Shown in pieces: positions 1 to 5,919 of a stretch of 7,061 nucleotides of DNA (its first letter is position 1; every line of letters starts with the position of its first letter). The stretch is from Oscillospiraceae bacterium (lineage in GTDB: Bacteria > Bacillota_A > Clostridia > Oscillospirales > CAG-272). Made by a program: the position numbers and the translations under genes. The stretch is from positions 1 to 7,061 of the forward strand of contig SVSF01000091.1 of assembly GCA_015064425.1 (NCBI GenBank), read 5' to 3'. A model generated the notes under the pieces. It was not told the origin of the DNA. It saw nothing but the letters and a program-made list of their open reading frames with translations, and did no database searches.

Positions 1-589
1 ATCCAATCCAGTTTTCCAAAGTCTCCATACTAAAATCTCCAAGAGCCTTTTGATAACAAGCAAAAGCATTGGGATAATTTTCTTCCATCCATTTCAAAGA
101 TTTTTTCGGGCCCCGATAAGGATGGTGCATGACATCACAGTAAATCTCCAAACTATCAATCAATACCCAATGCCATCGAAACATTCCCTCTGCATCGCAT
201 CGTTTTATCCTTGCAAGCATTTTGATACACCAATCGATACTGGCGTCAATTTCTGATTTTGATTTTTGTGGGCGGTTTTGTAAATAGGACATCACTTTCA
301 TTAGAAGTGTTTTTCCCAGTCCATCACTATCCGCAATAATCTTCCCATCGAGAATTTGAACAAAATCATTACAATCATAGTTTCCATCAAAATAAGAAGC
401 AGGATATACGAATACATCCAACTGAATGCCGTTGACAAACGATGTATCGTGGCATTCTTCATAGTCATTCGAAATAACCAACGCATCAAAATCACTGTTC
501 ATATTGTTTGTACCGTTGGCATATGAGCCATAAAGGATGATAGAAAGGGGACTGTATTTTTCCTTAATGTATTCAATAACCTGTTCCAA
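1..589 (-). CDS. Nucleotidyltransferase domain protein (pol-beta superfamily), C-terminus cut by window edge
   Basis: The frame stays open for 196 codons from a TTG at 589-587 to the window edge. It begins (M)EQVIEYIKEKYSPLSIILYGS. The nucleotidyltransferase signature is intact: G21-S22, then S32-D33-x-D35, and a third metal-binding Asp at D58 in QLDVFVYP. These residues bind two metals and transfer a nucleotide, usually AMP, to an acceptor. Residues 110-195 look mostly helical with many aromatics (RWHWVLIDSLEIYCD) and could be the helical C-terminal domain of kanamycin- or streptomycin-type nucleotidyltransferases. The start is chosen because GAGGTGAT (601-594), a close anti-16S match, sits 8 nt upstream; an in-frame GTG at 599-597 lies inside that site and is less likely. 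The gene follows the repeat-rich gap after the glycoside hydrolase and looks unrelated to the operon. Acceptor unknown: antibiotic modification is possible but unproven. It is longer than minimal MNT antitoxins. Confidence 0.8.
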   Translation of the reverse strand, partial: MEQVIEYIKEKYSPLSIILYGSYANGTNNMNSDFDALVISNDYEECHDTSFVNGIQLDVFVYPASYFDGNYDCNDFVQILDGKIIADSDGLGKTLLMKVMSYLQNRPQKSKSEIDASIDWCIKMLARIKRCDAEGMFRWHWVLIDSLEIYCDVMHHPYRGPKKSLKWMEENYPNAFACYQKALGDFSMETLENWIG

Positions 590-593
590 GGAA

Positions 594-601
594 ATCACCT
601 C
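594..601 (-). promoter_or_regulatory. Ribosome binding site that fixes the TTG start of the nucleotidyltransferase
   Basis: GAGGTGAT on the minus strand matches the 3' end of 16S rRNA over eight bases, 8 nt (from GAGG) before the TTG at 589-587. No ATG lies in frame near it, so a non-ATG start is the simplest reading. Confidence 0.6.
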
Positions 602-670
602 ACCAAACTCTTATTTAACGATTTGTTTTATCGCAAGTTTCACCTTTATATTACAAATGTATGGGGCAAA

Positions 671-835
671 GCTCCCCTTAACGTTAAAGCTCCCTTTGGG
701 AGGGAGCTACCGACGAGGTCGGGTGAGAGAGTGTGCGCCACAATGAAGTTAGCACAAATCTAAAGCCACGTGGACTCCTTCTGTCACGCTCCGCGTGCCC
801 CATTCCTCTCAGAGGAAGGTTTTTCTTTACCCTAA
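671..835. repeat. Mosaic intergenic hairpin repeat (CTCCC/GGGAG type)
   Basis: This gene-free stretch is a run of short hairpins: AGCTCCC/GGGAGCT (688-694 with 702-708), CCGAC/GTCGG (710-714 with 718-722), CACGC/GCGTG with a TCC loop (785-789 with 793-797), and TTCCTCT/AGAGGAA (803-809 with 811-817) followed on the plus strand by GGTTTTTCTTT. The pattern of a CTCCC hairpin, a G-rich hairpin, then a CTCCTTC..CACGC hairpin resembles dispersed intergenic repeats I associate with Clostridia genomes; that resemblance is from memory. The last hairpin plus T run could end plus-strand transcripts, but no plus-strand gene is visible. Together with the hairpins at 842-907, this fills the gap of about 330 bases between the nucleotidyltransferase and the glycoside hydrolase; I see no gene in it. 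Confidence 0.5.
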
Positions 836-841
836 TATAGC

Positions 842-881
842 GCAAATCAGCAGAGAAAACAATTTCTCTGCCGAAATTTGC
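842..881. repeat. Interrupted 15-bp hairpin
   Basis: Outer arms GCAAAT (842-847) and ATTTGC (876-881) enclose inner arms GCAGAGAAA (850-858) and TTTCTCTGC (863-871) with a 4-nt ACAA loop. The interruption is 2 nt on one side and 4 nt on the other. It lies about 40 nt downstream of the glycoside hydrolase stop codon and could stabilise or end its mRNA, but no T run follows in the minus direction, so it is not a standard intrinsic terminator. It may be the end of the adjacent repeat. Confidence 0.5.
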
Positions 882-889
882 AAACACCA

Positions 890-907
890 TTATGAGAATC
901 CTCATAA
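890..907. repeat. Small hairpin just after the glycoside hydrolase stop
   Basis: TTATGAG (890-896) and CTCATAA (901-907) pair perfectly around a 4-nt loop, 11 nt beyond the stop codon of the glycoside hydrolase. It is A/T-rich and weak, with no following T run on the minus strand. A role in 3'-end formation is possible only in combination with the hairpin at 842-881. Confidence 0.35.
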
Positions 908-918
908 ACTCGTCTTTT

Positions 919-2976
919 TTATTTTACTTTATCAAGATATTCATCTTCAATAAGGACGGGACATCCAAAACCTCTCTTATAGCAAGAGACGTAGTCGCAC
1001 AGCCACTTGTAATATTGATCTCCGTGACCACCCTTCATAGGCTCGATATCACGGCTGTATTCCTGATTAAAGTTATCCACAAAGGCATATCCGTAGCCGT
1101 CAACCTTTAAAAGTTGTGCCGCCCACTCGTTCCACCAGGTCAAAACGAGTATTTTAGGATGAACATCAAAAGCATTTTTCCATTGGCTATACCAGAAGGT
1201 ACCTCCCTGCCTTCCGTGAGCATCGGGGGCGGTCATATATGAGTTCTGCATAGCCACAGATACGGACATCTGTTCGGGTTTTCCATCTTTATCCTTGGAA
1301 AGTGCTATCTTATTTTTAAGTTCAAGGTAAGACCACTGACCCGATTTTGCCGTTCCACGCAATCCGTAAAGTCCTCTTATGGTAAACTTACTGTTTTCAT
1401 ATTTGTTGAATTCCCATTCAAGTATCAAGGGTTTATCATTCCAATATACGAAGCAATCCTTCCATTCCTCGCGGTTATAAAAATAGGAATACGCCGCATC
1501 AAAAAGCGTACTGTTATTGAACCACATTACTACGTACGGAGTTCCAAGTCCCTCTTCACGCATTTCCATTATAGTCTCAAGAAGTGCTTTCATAGAGACG
1601 TATATATAGTTGTTCCATATTTCCGTTCCCGGAGCATATATATAGGTAGCGTAGGAGAAGTCAAGAATTATAAAGTCAACGTCAGCCTCATAAAGCATAG
1701 TCATATTGTTTCTGACCGCTTCTTTGTCAGATGAACGGTAATAGCCCTGAGCAGGTTCTGCCCAATAGTGAAAACCGGGAGAGTTATTGAATGCCTTCCC
1801 ACGCTCGTCCACGAAACCGTTTTTAGCAGTAAAGGTATGTGTCTTAAGAATCTCCGTAACGTTAAGTGCAGATGTTATCTTCCCGCTTCCCTTGGAGTTT
1901 ATGGCGTCAAACCACATTGAGTAGCAGATTCCCACAAGGTCCGTTCTGTCGGTAATATCAAGACCGAGAGACTTGCCTTCGGGAGCTGTGGCAACTATCT
2001 CTTCTTCGGTTACTGTCTCACCATCCGACGCGGCAATGATCTGCATCCGGTCCACAGTAAAGCCGCCCTTGTTTCCGAAAAGCGAAAAATCGCTTCCCTT
2101 AAATACAAACTTATTTACTCCGCCGCGGTATATCTCATCTCCGCTTTCATTATATGCGCACAATTCTTTTCCGTCGATCTGCGTTCTCATTATAAGCTTT
2201 TCATTTATGTATATATACACCTTAAAATCGGGAGTAGCTATAATATCAAGCTTTATATCTCCGCTTAAAGTGCCCTCTTCAAGCTTCAAGGTAAAATTGC
2301 CCTCGGGCCATTTCCACGCATTTTCCGTAGAACCGTATATTCTTATTTCGGAGGTCTTATCGTTAAACGAAAACCAGAGTCCGTCTCCATATTTCTCGGG
2401 AGTGCTAGTTATGAGAGTAGTTACGTAACAGCCGATAAATGCAGATTCCTCCGGTTTTTCGCTTTTTGCGTTTATTGATAGCTCTGCGGAAAGCTGGAAC
2501 TGCTTATGCTGTTTTATCTTTTCGTCGGGAGTGGGCGCCCATATAGCGGAATATCCGCTTGACATAGGTACCTTAAGCTTTCCTTCGTTTACCTTACAGA
2601 AACGCTTGTCACTCTGTATGGCATTTCCGTTCGCGTACACGTCCCCGTCTTCAAAATCGGAGTAGAATATTACCTTAGTACCGTCATCTCCATCCGACAT
2701 AAGAGAACCGATCTTCGAGTCATCATATTCCTTTATTTCACGGCTTACCGTCTTTTTTTCGTAAGTAACACCGCTCTCCCATCTGACGTATCCGTTATCT
2801 GTCTCTTGCTCAGTCTCCTTCTCGGTTTCCGTTTCCGTACTACTATCCGTTTCGGAGCCTCCGTCGGTACTCAACTGCTCTTTTTCTCCTCCGCATGCGC
2901 CGAGAACGGATAAGCTTGAAAAGAGTATAGCAAACAACATTAATAAGCATAAAGATCTGTGAAAATATTTTTTCAT
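919..2976 (-). CDS. Secreted lipoprotein, probable GH71/GH99-like glycoside hydrolase with beta-sandwich module
   Basis: The 685-residue product starts with a lipoprotein signal peptide: basic MKKYFHR, a hydrophobic core to about residue 25, and lipobox L25-G-A-C28, so it should be anchored to the outer face of the membrane. Residues 31-60 form a Ser/Thr/Glu-rich spacer. Residues about 105-318 are beta-rich with alternating aromatics (FYSDFEDGDVY, GLWFSFND, FKVYIYINEK), suggesting a LamG/concanavalin-like domain. Residues about 345-675 look like a TIM barrel, with DFIILDF (D434, D439), YVVMWFNN, PLILEWEF and LTWWNEW (N616, E617), then YSRDIEPMKGG near the end. The WNEW strand and overall order recall GH71/GH99-type hydrolases, which cleave alpha-glucans or alpha-mannans; the acid/base assignment and the substrate are inference. 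GGAGGGG (2986-2980) supports the ATG start. It has its own promoter region and no co-directional gene close downstream. Confidence 0.68.
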   Translation of the reverse strand: MKKYFHRSLCLLMLFAILFSSLSVLGACGGEKEQLSTDGGSETDSSTETETEKETEQETDNGYVRWESGVTYEKKTVSREIKEYDDSKIGSLMSDGDDGTKVIFYSDFEDGDVYANGNAIQSDKRFCKVNEGKLKVPMSSGYSAIWAPTPDEKIKQHKQFQLSAELSINAKSEKPEESAFIGCYVTTLITSTPEKYGDGLWFSFNDKTSEIRIYGSTENAWKWPEGNFTLKLEEGTLSGDIKLDIIATPDFKVYIYINEKLIMRTQIDGKELCAYNESGDEIYRGGVNKFVFKGSDFSLFGNKGGFTVDRMQIIAASDGETVTEEEIVATAPEGKSLGLDITDRTDLVGICYSMWFDAINSKGSGKITSALNVTEILKTHTFTAKNGFVDERGKAFNNSPGFHYWAEPAQGYYRSSDKEAVRNNMTMLYEADVDFIILDFSYATYIYAPGTEIWNNYIYVSMKALLETIMEMREEGLGTPYVVMWFNNSTLFDAAYSYFYNREEWKDCFVYWNDKPLILEWEFNKYENSKFTIRGLYGLRGTAKSGQWSYLELKNKIALSKDKDGKPEQMSVSVAMQNSYMTAPDAHGRQGGTFWYSQWKNAFDVHPKILVLTWWNEWAAQLLKVDGYGYAFVDNFNQEYSRDIEPMKGGHGDQYYKWLCDYVSCYKRGFGCPVLIEDEYLDKVK

Positions 2977-3015
2977 TGTCCCCTCCGAAAATCAAAAATA
3001 TATTTCTATACTCTC

Positions 3016-3044
3016 ATAATATCACGGCGGAGAAATAGAAACAA
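3016..3044 (-). promoter_or_regulatory. Candidate sigma-A promoter of the glycoside hydrolase gene
   Basis: A -35-like TTGTTT (3044-3039) and a -10 TATTAT (3021-3016) are separated by 17 bp, 39 nt upstream of the start codon. The -35 is weak (three of six consensus bases), which fits a promoter needing an activator. An alternative TATAAT at 3102-3097 has no usable -35. Confidence 0.45.
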
Positions 3045-3077
3045 GGACATTTTTTGACTAAAAAAGTGTCTTTATTT
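3039..3077. promoter_or_regulatory. Imperfect inverted repeat over the glycoside hydrolase promoter (possible operator)
   Basis: Left arm AAACAAGGACATTTTTT (3039-3055) and right arm AAAAAAGTGTCTTTATTT (3060-3077) are near reverse complements around a GACT centre, with a 1-nt bulge and two mismatches. The left arm overlaps the candidate -35 box. Such symmetry suits a dimeric regulator; no regulator gene is in the window. It is not followed by a T run in the minus direction, so a terminator is less likely. Confidence 0.4.
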
Positions 3078-3121
3078 GTTCAATACAGCCCCTTTAATTA
3101 TAAAGCTAATTTACTATTTCG

Positions 3122-3217
3122 AAAAAAAAAGGAGCGATTTTTGACTTGCACTCCGTAACGGTGTAAATTGACTTTCAATTTACCGCCGACTGTGCATGCC
3201 GTCCATCGCTCCTTTTT
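3122..3217 (-). terminator. Long hairpin terminator after the short-chain dehydrogenase gene
   Basis: A perfect 13-bp inverted repeat, AAAAAGGAGCGAT (3126-3138) and ATCGCTCCTTTTT (3205-3217), begins 8 nt after the dehydrogenase stop codon. On the minus strand its distal arm runs into nine T residues (3130-3122), as in an intrinsic terminator. The 66 nt between the arms also pair: GAC/GTC (3143-3145 with 3201-3203), TGCAC/GTGCA (3147-3151 with 3192-3196) and GTAAATTG/CAATTTAC (3163-3170 with 3176-3183, loop of 5). The element is thus one long imperfect hairpin of about 92 nt, far larger than a usual terminator. It also has T residues at 3213-3217 in the plus direction, so it could act both ways or be a small dispersed hairpin element used as a terminator. 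Confidence 0.7.
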
Positions 3218-3225
3218 ATAAAGCA

Positions 3226-4026
3226 TTAAGGTCTTAAGCCCATACCGCCTTCGAGAGTAAGTGTTTCACCCGTAAGATACTTGAAATCCGGATTTGCAAG
3301 CTGTACGCAAACTCTTCCGATCTCCTCTTCGGGATCGCCGTAATGACCCATAGGAGGCATCTTTACGTTAGCCTTGAAAGCTTCGGGGTACTGATTCTGG
3401 AAATTCTCAAGCTGTGCCGTCCAAGCGATAGGGCAAATAACGTTTACGTTGATGCCGTCTCTTCCCCATTCGGTAGCGGCAACACGGCTGAGACCTCTGA
3501 TACCTTCCTTTGCAGCCGCGTAAGCGCACTGACCGTAGTTGCCGAAGAGACCTGCTCCGGAAGCAAAGTTGATAACGCTTCCCTTAGATTCCTTAAGATA
3601 AGGATAGCAAGCCTTCATATAGTAGAACGTGGCATAGAGACCGGAATATACCGCAAGGTCGAACTGCTCTGTACTGTGATCTGCAAGTGTAACGCCGGAA
3701 GCCGATGCCTGAGCGTTGTTGATAAGCACGTCAACACTACCGAAAGCCTCAACCGCCTGCTTAACTACCGATGCGGCAATAGCAGCATTGTCAGCTCCCG
3801 CAGAAATATCTGCCTGAACGGGAAGTACTTTAACGCCGTAAAGTCTTTCAAGCTCTTCTTTTGCCTCGTTAAGCTTGTTTACATTTCTACCGGTAATTAC
3901 TATATTAGCGCCTTCCTTTGCATATGCGGTAGCAATACCATATCCGATAGATCCGCACTTTCCGTTGGAAAGAAGAGATCTTCCTCCACCTGTAATTATA
4001 ACTGTTTTATTAGTCAAAAATCCCAT
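3226..4026 (-). CDS. Classical short-chain dehydrogenase/reductase (SDR), unknown substrate
   Basis: The 266-residue protein is a cytoplasmic Rossmann-fold NAD(P)-dependent oxidoreductase. The cofactor loop starts T12-G-G-G15 and ends G25-S-I-G28-Y-G30; the spacing is several residues longer than the usual TGxxxGIG. R47 after the second strand (ITGRN) favours NADP(H). Other landmarks are D73 and N103-N-A-Q106 (usually NNAG). The catalytic S156, Y169 and K173 have the expected S-x12-Y-xxx-K spacing. The Asn usually found in helix 4 (family pattern VNLxG) is replaced by Ser128-Gly129 in VYSGLYATF. Length is normal for the family. AAGGAG-like sequence 7 nt before the ATG supports the start. The gene is last in the cluster but also has its own strong promoter, so it may be expressed more than its upstream neighbours. 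The context of transporter, dehydrogenase and nitroreductase suggests work on a small carbonyl or hydroxyl metabolite. Confidence 0.9.
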   Translation of the reverse strand: MGFLTNKTVIITGGGRSLLSNGKCGSIGYGIATAYAKEGANIVITGRNVNKLNEAKEELERLYGVKVLPVQADISAGADNAAIAASVVKQAVEAFGSVDVLINNAQASASGVTLADHSTEQFDLAVYSGLYATFYYMKACYPYLKESKGSVINFASGAGLFGNYGQCAYAAAKEGIRGLSRVAATEWGRDGINVNVICPIAWTAQLENFQNQYPEAFKANVKMPPMGHYGDPEEEIGRVCVQLANPDFKYLTGETLTLEGGMGLRP

Positions 4027-4060
4027 TTTTAAACTCCTTATATGTTATTGATATATTTGT

Positions 4061-4088
4061 ATTATACCCTTTTGCGTACATTTGTCAA
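4061..4088 (-). promoter_or_regulatory. Consensus sigma-A promoter for the short-chain dehydrogenase
   Basis: TTGACA (4088-4083) and TATAAT (4066-4061) both match consensus at six of six positions with a 16-bp spacer, in the gap between the nitroreductase stop codon (4103) and the dehydrogenase start (4026). The predicted start of transcription is near 4054, giving a leader of about 28 nt that contains the ribosome binding site. Confidence 0.8.
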
Positions 4089-4102
4089 TAATTCAGCCGT
4101 TA

Positions 4103-4837
4103 TTAATCATTTTTACTGTATTGCTCAAGGTATTTTTTTACACTTCTCGTCATTTCTCTTGAAAAATCAGAATTGTATTTTCTCTCACAGAAAGCCTTTA
4201 TCCAAGCGCCGTAGTCCTTACCCCTACAATTTTTTGTCAGCATTCCCTCAAGCTCTTCCGCGTTTAGTCTGCGGTATCCGTTTTCGTGTACAATGTACTT
4301 AAGTTCTGCTCTTTGGGGTTTTTCCCGCTTCAACTGCTGTTCGGTAGGATATCCGAAGACCAGCATTGCCGCAGGAAAAACGTACTCGGGAAGATTTAAG
4401 ATCTCTCTTTGAATCTCTATATTTTCCATTATGTCTCCAATATAACAGGAACCTATGCCTAACGAATGAGCTGCCATAACGGCATTCTGAGCCGCAATAA
4501 GAGCATCACTCACAGCAAGCAGCAGATCTCCCTCTCCCGGAGCTCTTGGATCACAATCCGCACTTTTGAACGCTTCGTACCATTTGAGACAGTCGGCACA
4601 AAATATAAGCGTGAGCTTTGACTCGGCAATAAACGGTTGGTTATCGCAGGATACGCTGAGCCTCTTAAGCTTTTCCTCATCCGTTATACGTATTATTGTA
4701 TAAAGCTGCTGATTTCCCGCCGTAGGAGCCATAGCGGCAGAAAGCAATATCTCCTCTACATATTTTTCGTCTATTTGCCTTTCGGTAAATACCCTTACCG
4801 ACTTTCTTTCAATAAGCTGCTTTATTACCTCGTTCAC
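4103..4837 (-). CDS. Nitroreductase-family FMN-dependent oxidoreductase
   Basis: The 244-residue product fits the NfsA/Frp-like nitroreductase group: flavoproteins, typically dimeric with FMN, that use NAD(P)H to reduce nitro compounds, quinones or flavins. R11-K-S-V-R15 near the N-terminus is the usual FMN phosphate-binding Arg-Ser-x-Arg motif, followed by A37-P-T-A-G-N-Q-Q44 and the G127-I-G-S-C-Y-I-G134 segment of the core. The basic, aromatic C-terminal tail (about 205-244) is common in NfsA-like members. The GTG start is chosen because it lies 1 nt after the upstream stop codon and 7 nt after GAGGAA; extending the frame to an ATG at 4912 would add 25 residues overlapping the upstream gene. 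The close junction implies translational coupling with the dehydrogenase upstream. The native substrate is unknown. Confidence 0.85.
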   Translation of the reverse strand: MNEVIKQLIERKSVRVFTERQIDEKYVEEILLSAAMAPTAGNQQLYTIIRITDEEKLKRLSVSCDNQPFIAESKLTLIFCADCLKWYEAFKSADCDPRAPGEGDLLLAVSDALIAAQNAVMAAHSLGIGSCYIGDIMENIEIQREILNLPEYVFPAAMLVFGYPTEQQLKREKPQRAELKYIVHENGYRRLNAEELEGMLTKNCRGKDYGAWIKAFCERKYNSDFSREMTRSVKKYLEQYSKND

Positions 4838-4838
4838 T

Positions 4839-5888
4839 TTATATTTCCTCACTATACGTAAAGCTTTCCCAGGGAATATTAACCTCAGACTTGTCCGTAA
4901 GTATCTCATCAATGTGCAAAAGCAAAGGAAAATCCTCTTTTCTCAGAACACCCTTTTCAATGTTCTTCTTAACGGCTCTTGCAACTCTTTCGGAAACTAC
5001 GAGAGACTCAAGAGTAACGCCCTTAAGCTCTGCCTTCGCTCGGTCGATATTAAGCCCTTTACCTAAAAGTATACCAACAAGTCTGGTACGTCCGCCATAT
5101 ACCGTAACGTAAAGATCTCCAAGCCCCACGCAAAGATTGTTAAGTGTTAATGCGCCCTGAAATTCGAGCAGTCTGTACATTTCTCTCGTTGCCTGACCAA
5201 ACACCGCTGCCTGAGAGTTATAGTGGAGAGCATCATCCTTAAAATTCTTTCTGTTAAGACCGATAGTAAGAGCAATTCCGAGGGCATAACCGTTCTTTAA
5301 AGCTACAGCACTTTCTACTCCCACTACGTCATTGGTAATACTAATATGATAATAGTCTGTCTCCATAGCAGCTTTCAATCTTTTGAGTGCTTCCGCATCA
5401 TTTCCGCAAAAGCTGACCTCAGTTTGATCGTGAGCCACCAGCTCATAGCTTGTACATGGTCCTCCTACTGCACAAAGAGACAGTTTCTTTCCCAAGCTTT
5501 CAAGCTTCTGCTGCCATATGTGAGGATAAGTAAGAAGCTTACCGTCCTCAGTATCCATAAGTCCTTTTGTAACCGTAAGCACTGTTGTACCGTCGGAAAT
5601 TTCGGAAAGCACTTCGTTCTTGAACCAATCCACACCGAAACTGCTGACTCCGCCTATTACAAAGTCTGCGCCCAACAGAGCCTCCTTCAATTTTTCAATA
5701 TGGAAAAATAAGACTCCTTTGGGAAATTCTCTGTCAAATTTCGGATGCTTATTTTCCTTAAGGCAAGCATCAATTATTTCCCTATCAAGGTGAGTACCTA
5801 CAAGTCTTACTTCGTTTCCGTTTTCTCTTGCGGGAAATGCCAGGGCAGAACCCATCATACCTGCTCCGACTATTGTTATTACAGACAT
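4839..5888 (-). CDS. Glycerol-3-phosphate dehydrogenase (GpsA-like) family protein, divergent
   Basis: The 349-residue cytoplasmic protein follows the GpsA plan. An N-terminal Rossmann domain has V7-G-A-G-M-M-G13, V103-L-T-V-T-K108-G and G142-G-P-C-T. A helical C-terminal domain has A196-L-K198-N-G, G255-L-G-D-L-Y-V-T262 and G265-G-R-T-R269. GpsA enzymes interconvert dihydroxyacetone phosphate and sn-glycerol 3-phosphate with NAD(P)H; K108 and K198 match the conserved lysines of the family. The sequence is not a typical lipid-synthesis GpsA: GGPCTSYE replaces the usual GPxxAxE, and an NKHPKF segment sits in the N-domain. Its place between a transporter and other oxidoreductases suggests a specialised paralogue acting on a related polyol phosphate or acid, which is inference. 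The start is the ATG at 5888, set by GGAG (5900-5897) 8 nt upstream; a TTG at 5915 would swallow that site. Confidence 0.85.
   Translation of the reverse strand: MSVITIVGAGMMGSALAFPARENGNEVRLVGTHLDREIIDACLKENKHPKFDREFPKGVLFFHIEKLKEALLGADFVIGGVSSFGVDWFKNEVLSEISDGTTVLTVTKGLMDTEDGKLLTYPHIWQQKLESLGKKLSLCAVGGPCTSYELVAHDQTEVSFCGNDAEALKRLKAAMETDYYHISITNDVVGVESAVALKNGYALGIALTIGLNRKNFKDDALHYNSQAAVFGQATREMYRLLEFQGALTLNNLCVGLGDLYVTVYGGRTRLVGILLGKGLNIDRAKAELKGVTLESLVVSERVARAVKKNIEKGVLRKEDFPLLLHIDEILTDKSEVNIPWESFTYSEEI
4845..4850 (-). promoter_or_regulatory. Ribosome binding site for the nitroreductase, inside the upstream gene
   Basis: GAGGAA lies in the last codons of the glycerol-3-phosphate-dehydrogenase-like gene, 7 nt before the GTG start at 4837-4835. 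It decides for the short, non-overlapping form of the nitroreductase. Confidence 0.6.
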
Positions 5889-5896
5889 TATTAAAA

Positions 5897-5903
5897 CTCC
5901 TTT
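5897..5903 (-). promoter_or_regulatory. Ribosome binding site that decides the GpsA-like start
   Basis: AAAGGAG on the minus strand sits 8 nt before the ATG at 5888-5886. A longer reading from the TTG at 5915 would place this site inside the coding region and has no good site of its own. Confidence 0.65.
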
Positions 5904-5919
5904 ATTTACAGGCAAAGAT

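Noticed and set aside
301..495. Minus-strand open frame of 64 codons
   Set aside because: It is a shifted frame inside the nucleotidyltransferase, whose catalytic motif is in the other frame.
1..589. MNT antitoxin of a HEPN/MNT toxin-antitoxin pair
   Set aside because: The protein is already at least 196 residues with a helical C-terminal part, longer than minimal MNT proteins, and no HEPN gene lies next to it on the visible side.
803..830. Hairpin plus T run as a plus-strand terminator
   Set aside because: It has the right shape, but no plus-strand gene lies to its left, so it is treated as part of the repeat.
684..905. Minus-strand open frame of 73 codons
   Set aside because: It is made of the hairpin repeats themselves and lacks a ribosome binding site; a translated repeat rather than a gene.
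1973..2428. Plus-strand open frame of 151 codons
   Set aside because: It lies wholly opposite the glycoside hydrolase gene, has low-complexity Ser-rich content typical of an antisense reading, and no convincing ribosome binding site.
3343..4032. Plus-strand open frame of 229 codons
   Set aside because: It is antisense to the short-chain dehydrogenase, whose motifs and ribosome binding site are clear; the plus-strand product shows no recognisable domain.
4838..4912. Longer nitroreductase starting at the ATG at 4912
   Set aside because: It would add 25 residues overlapping the upstream gene, unlike the family N-terminus, while the GTG at 4837 has a well-spaced ribosome binding site.
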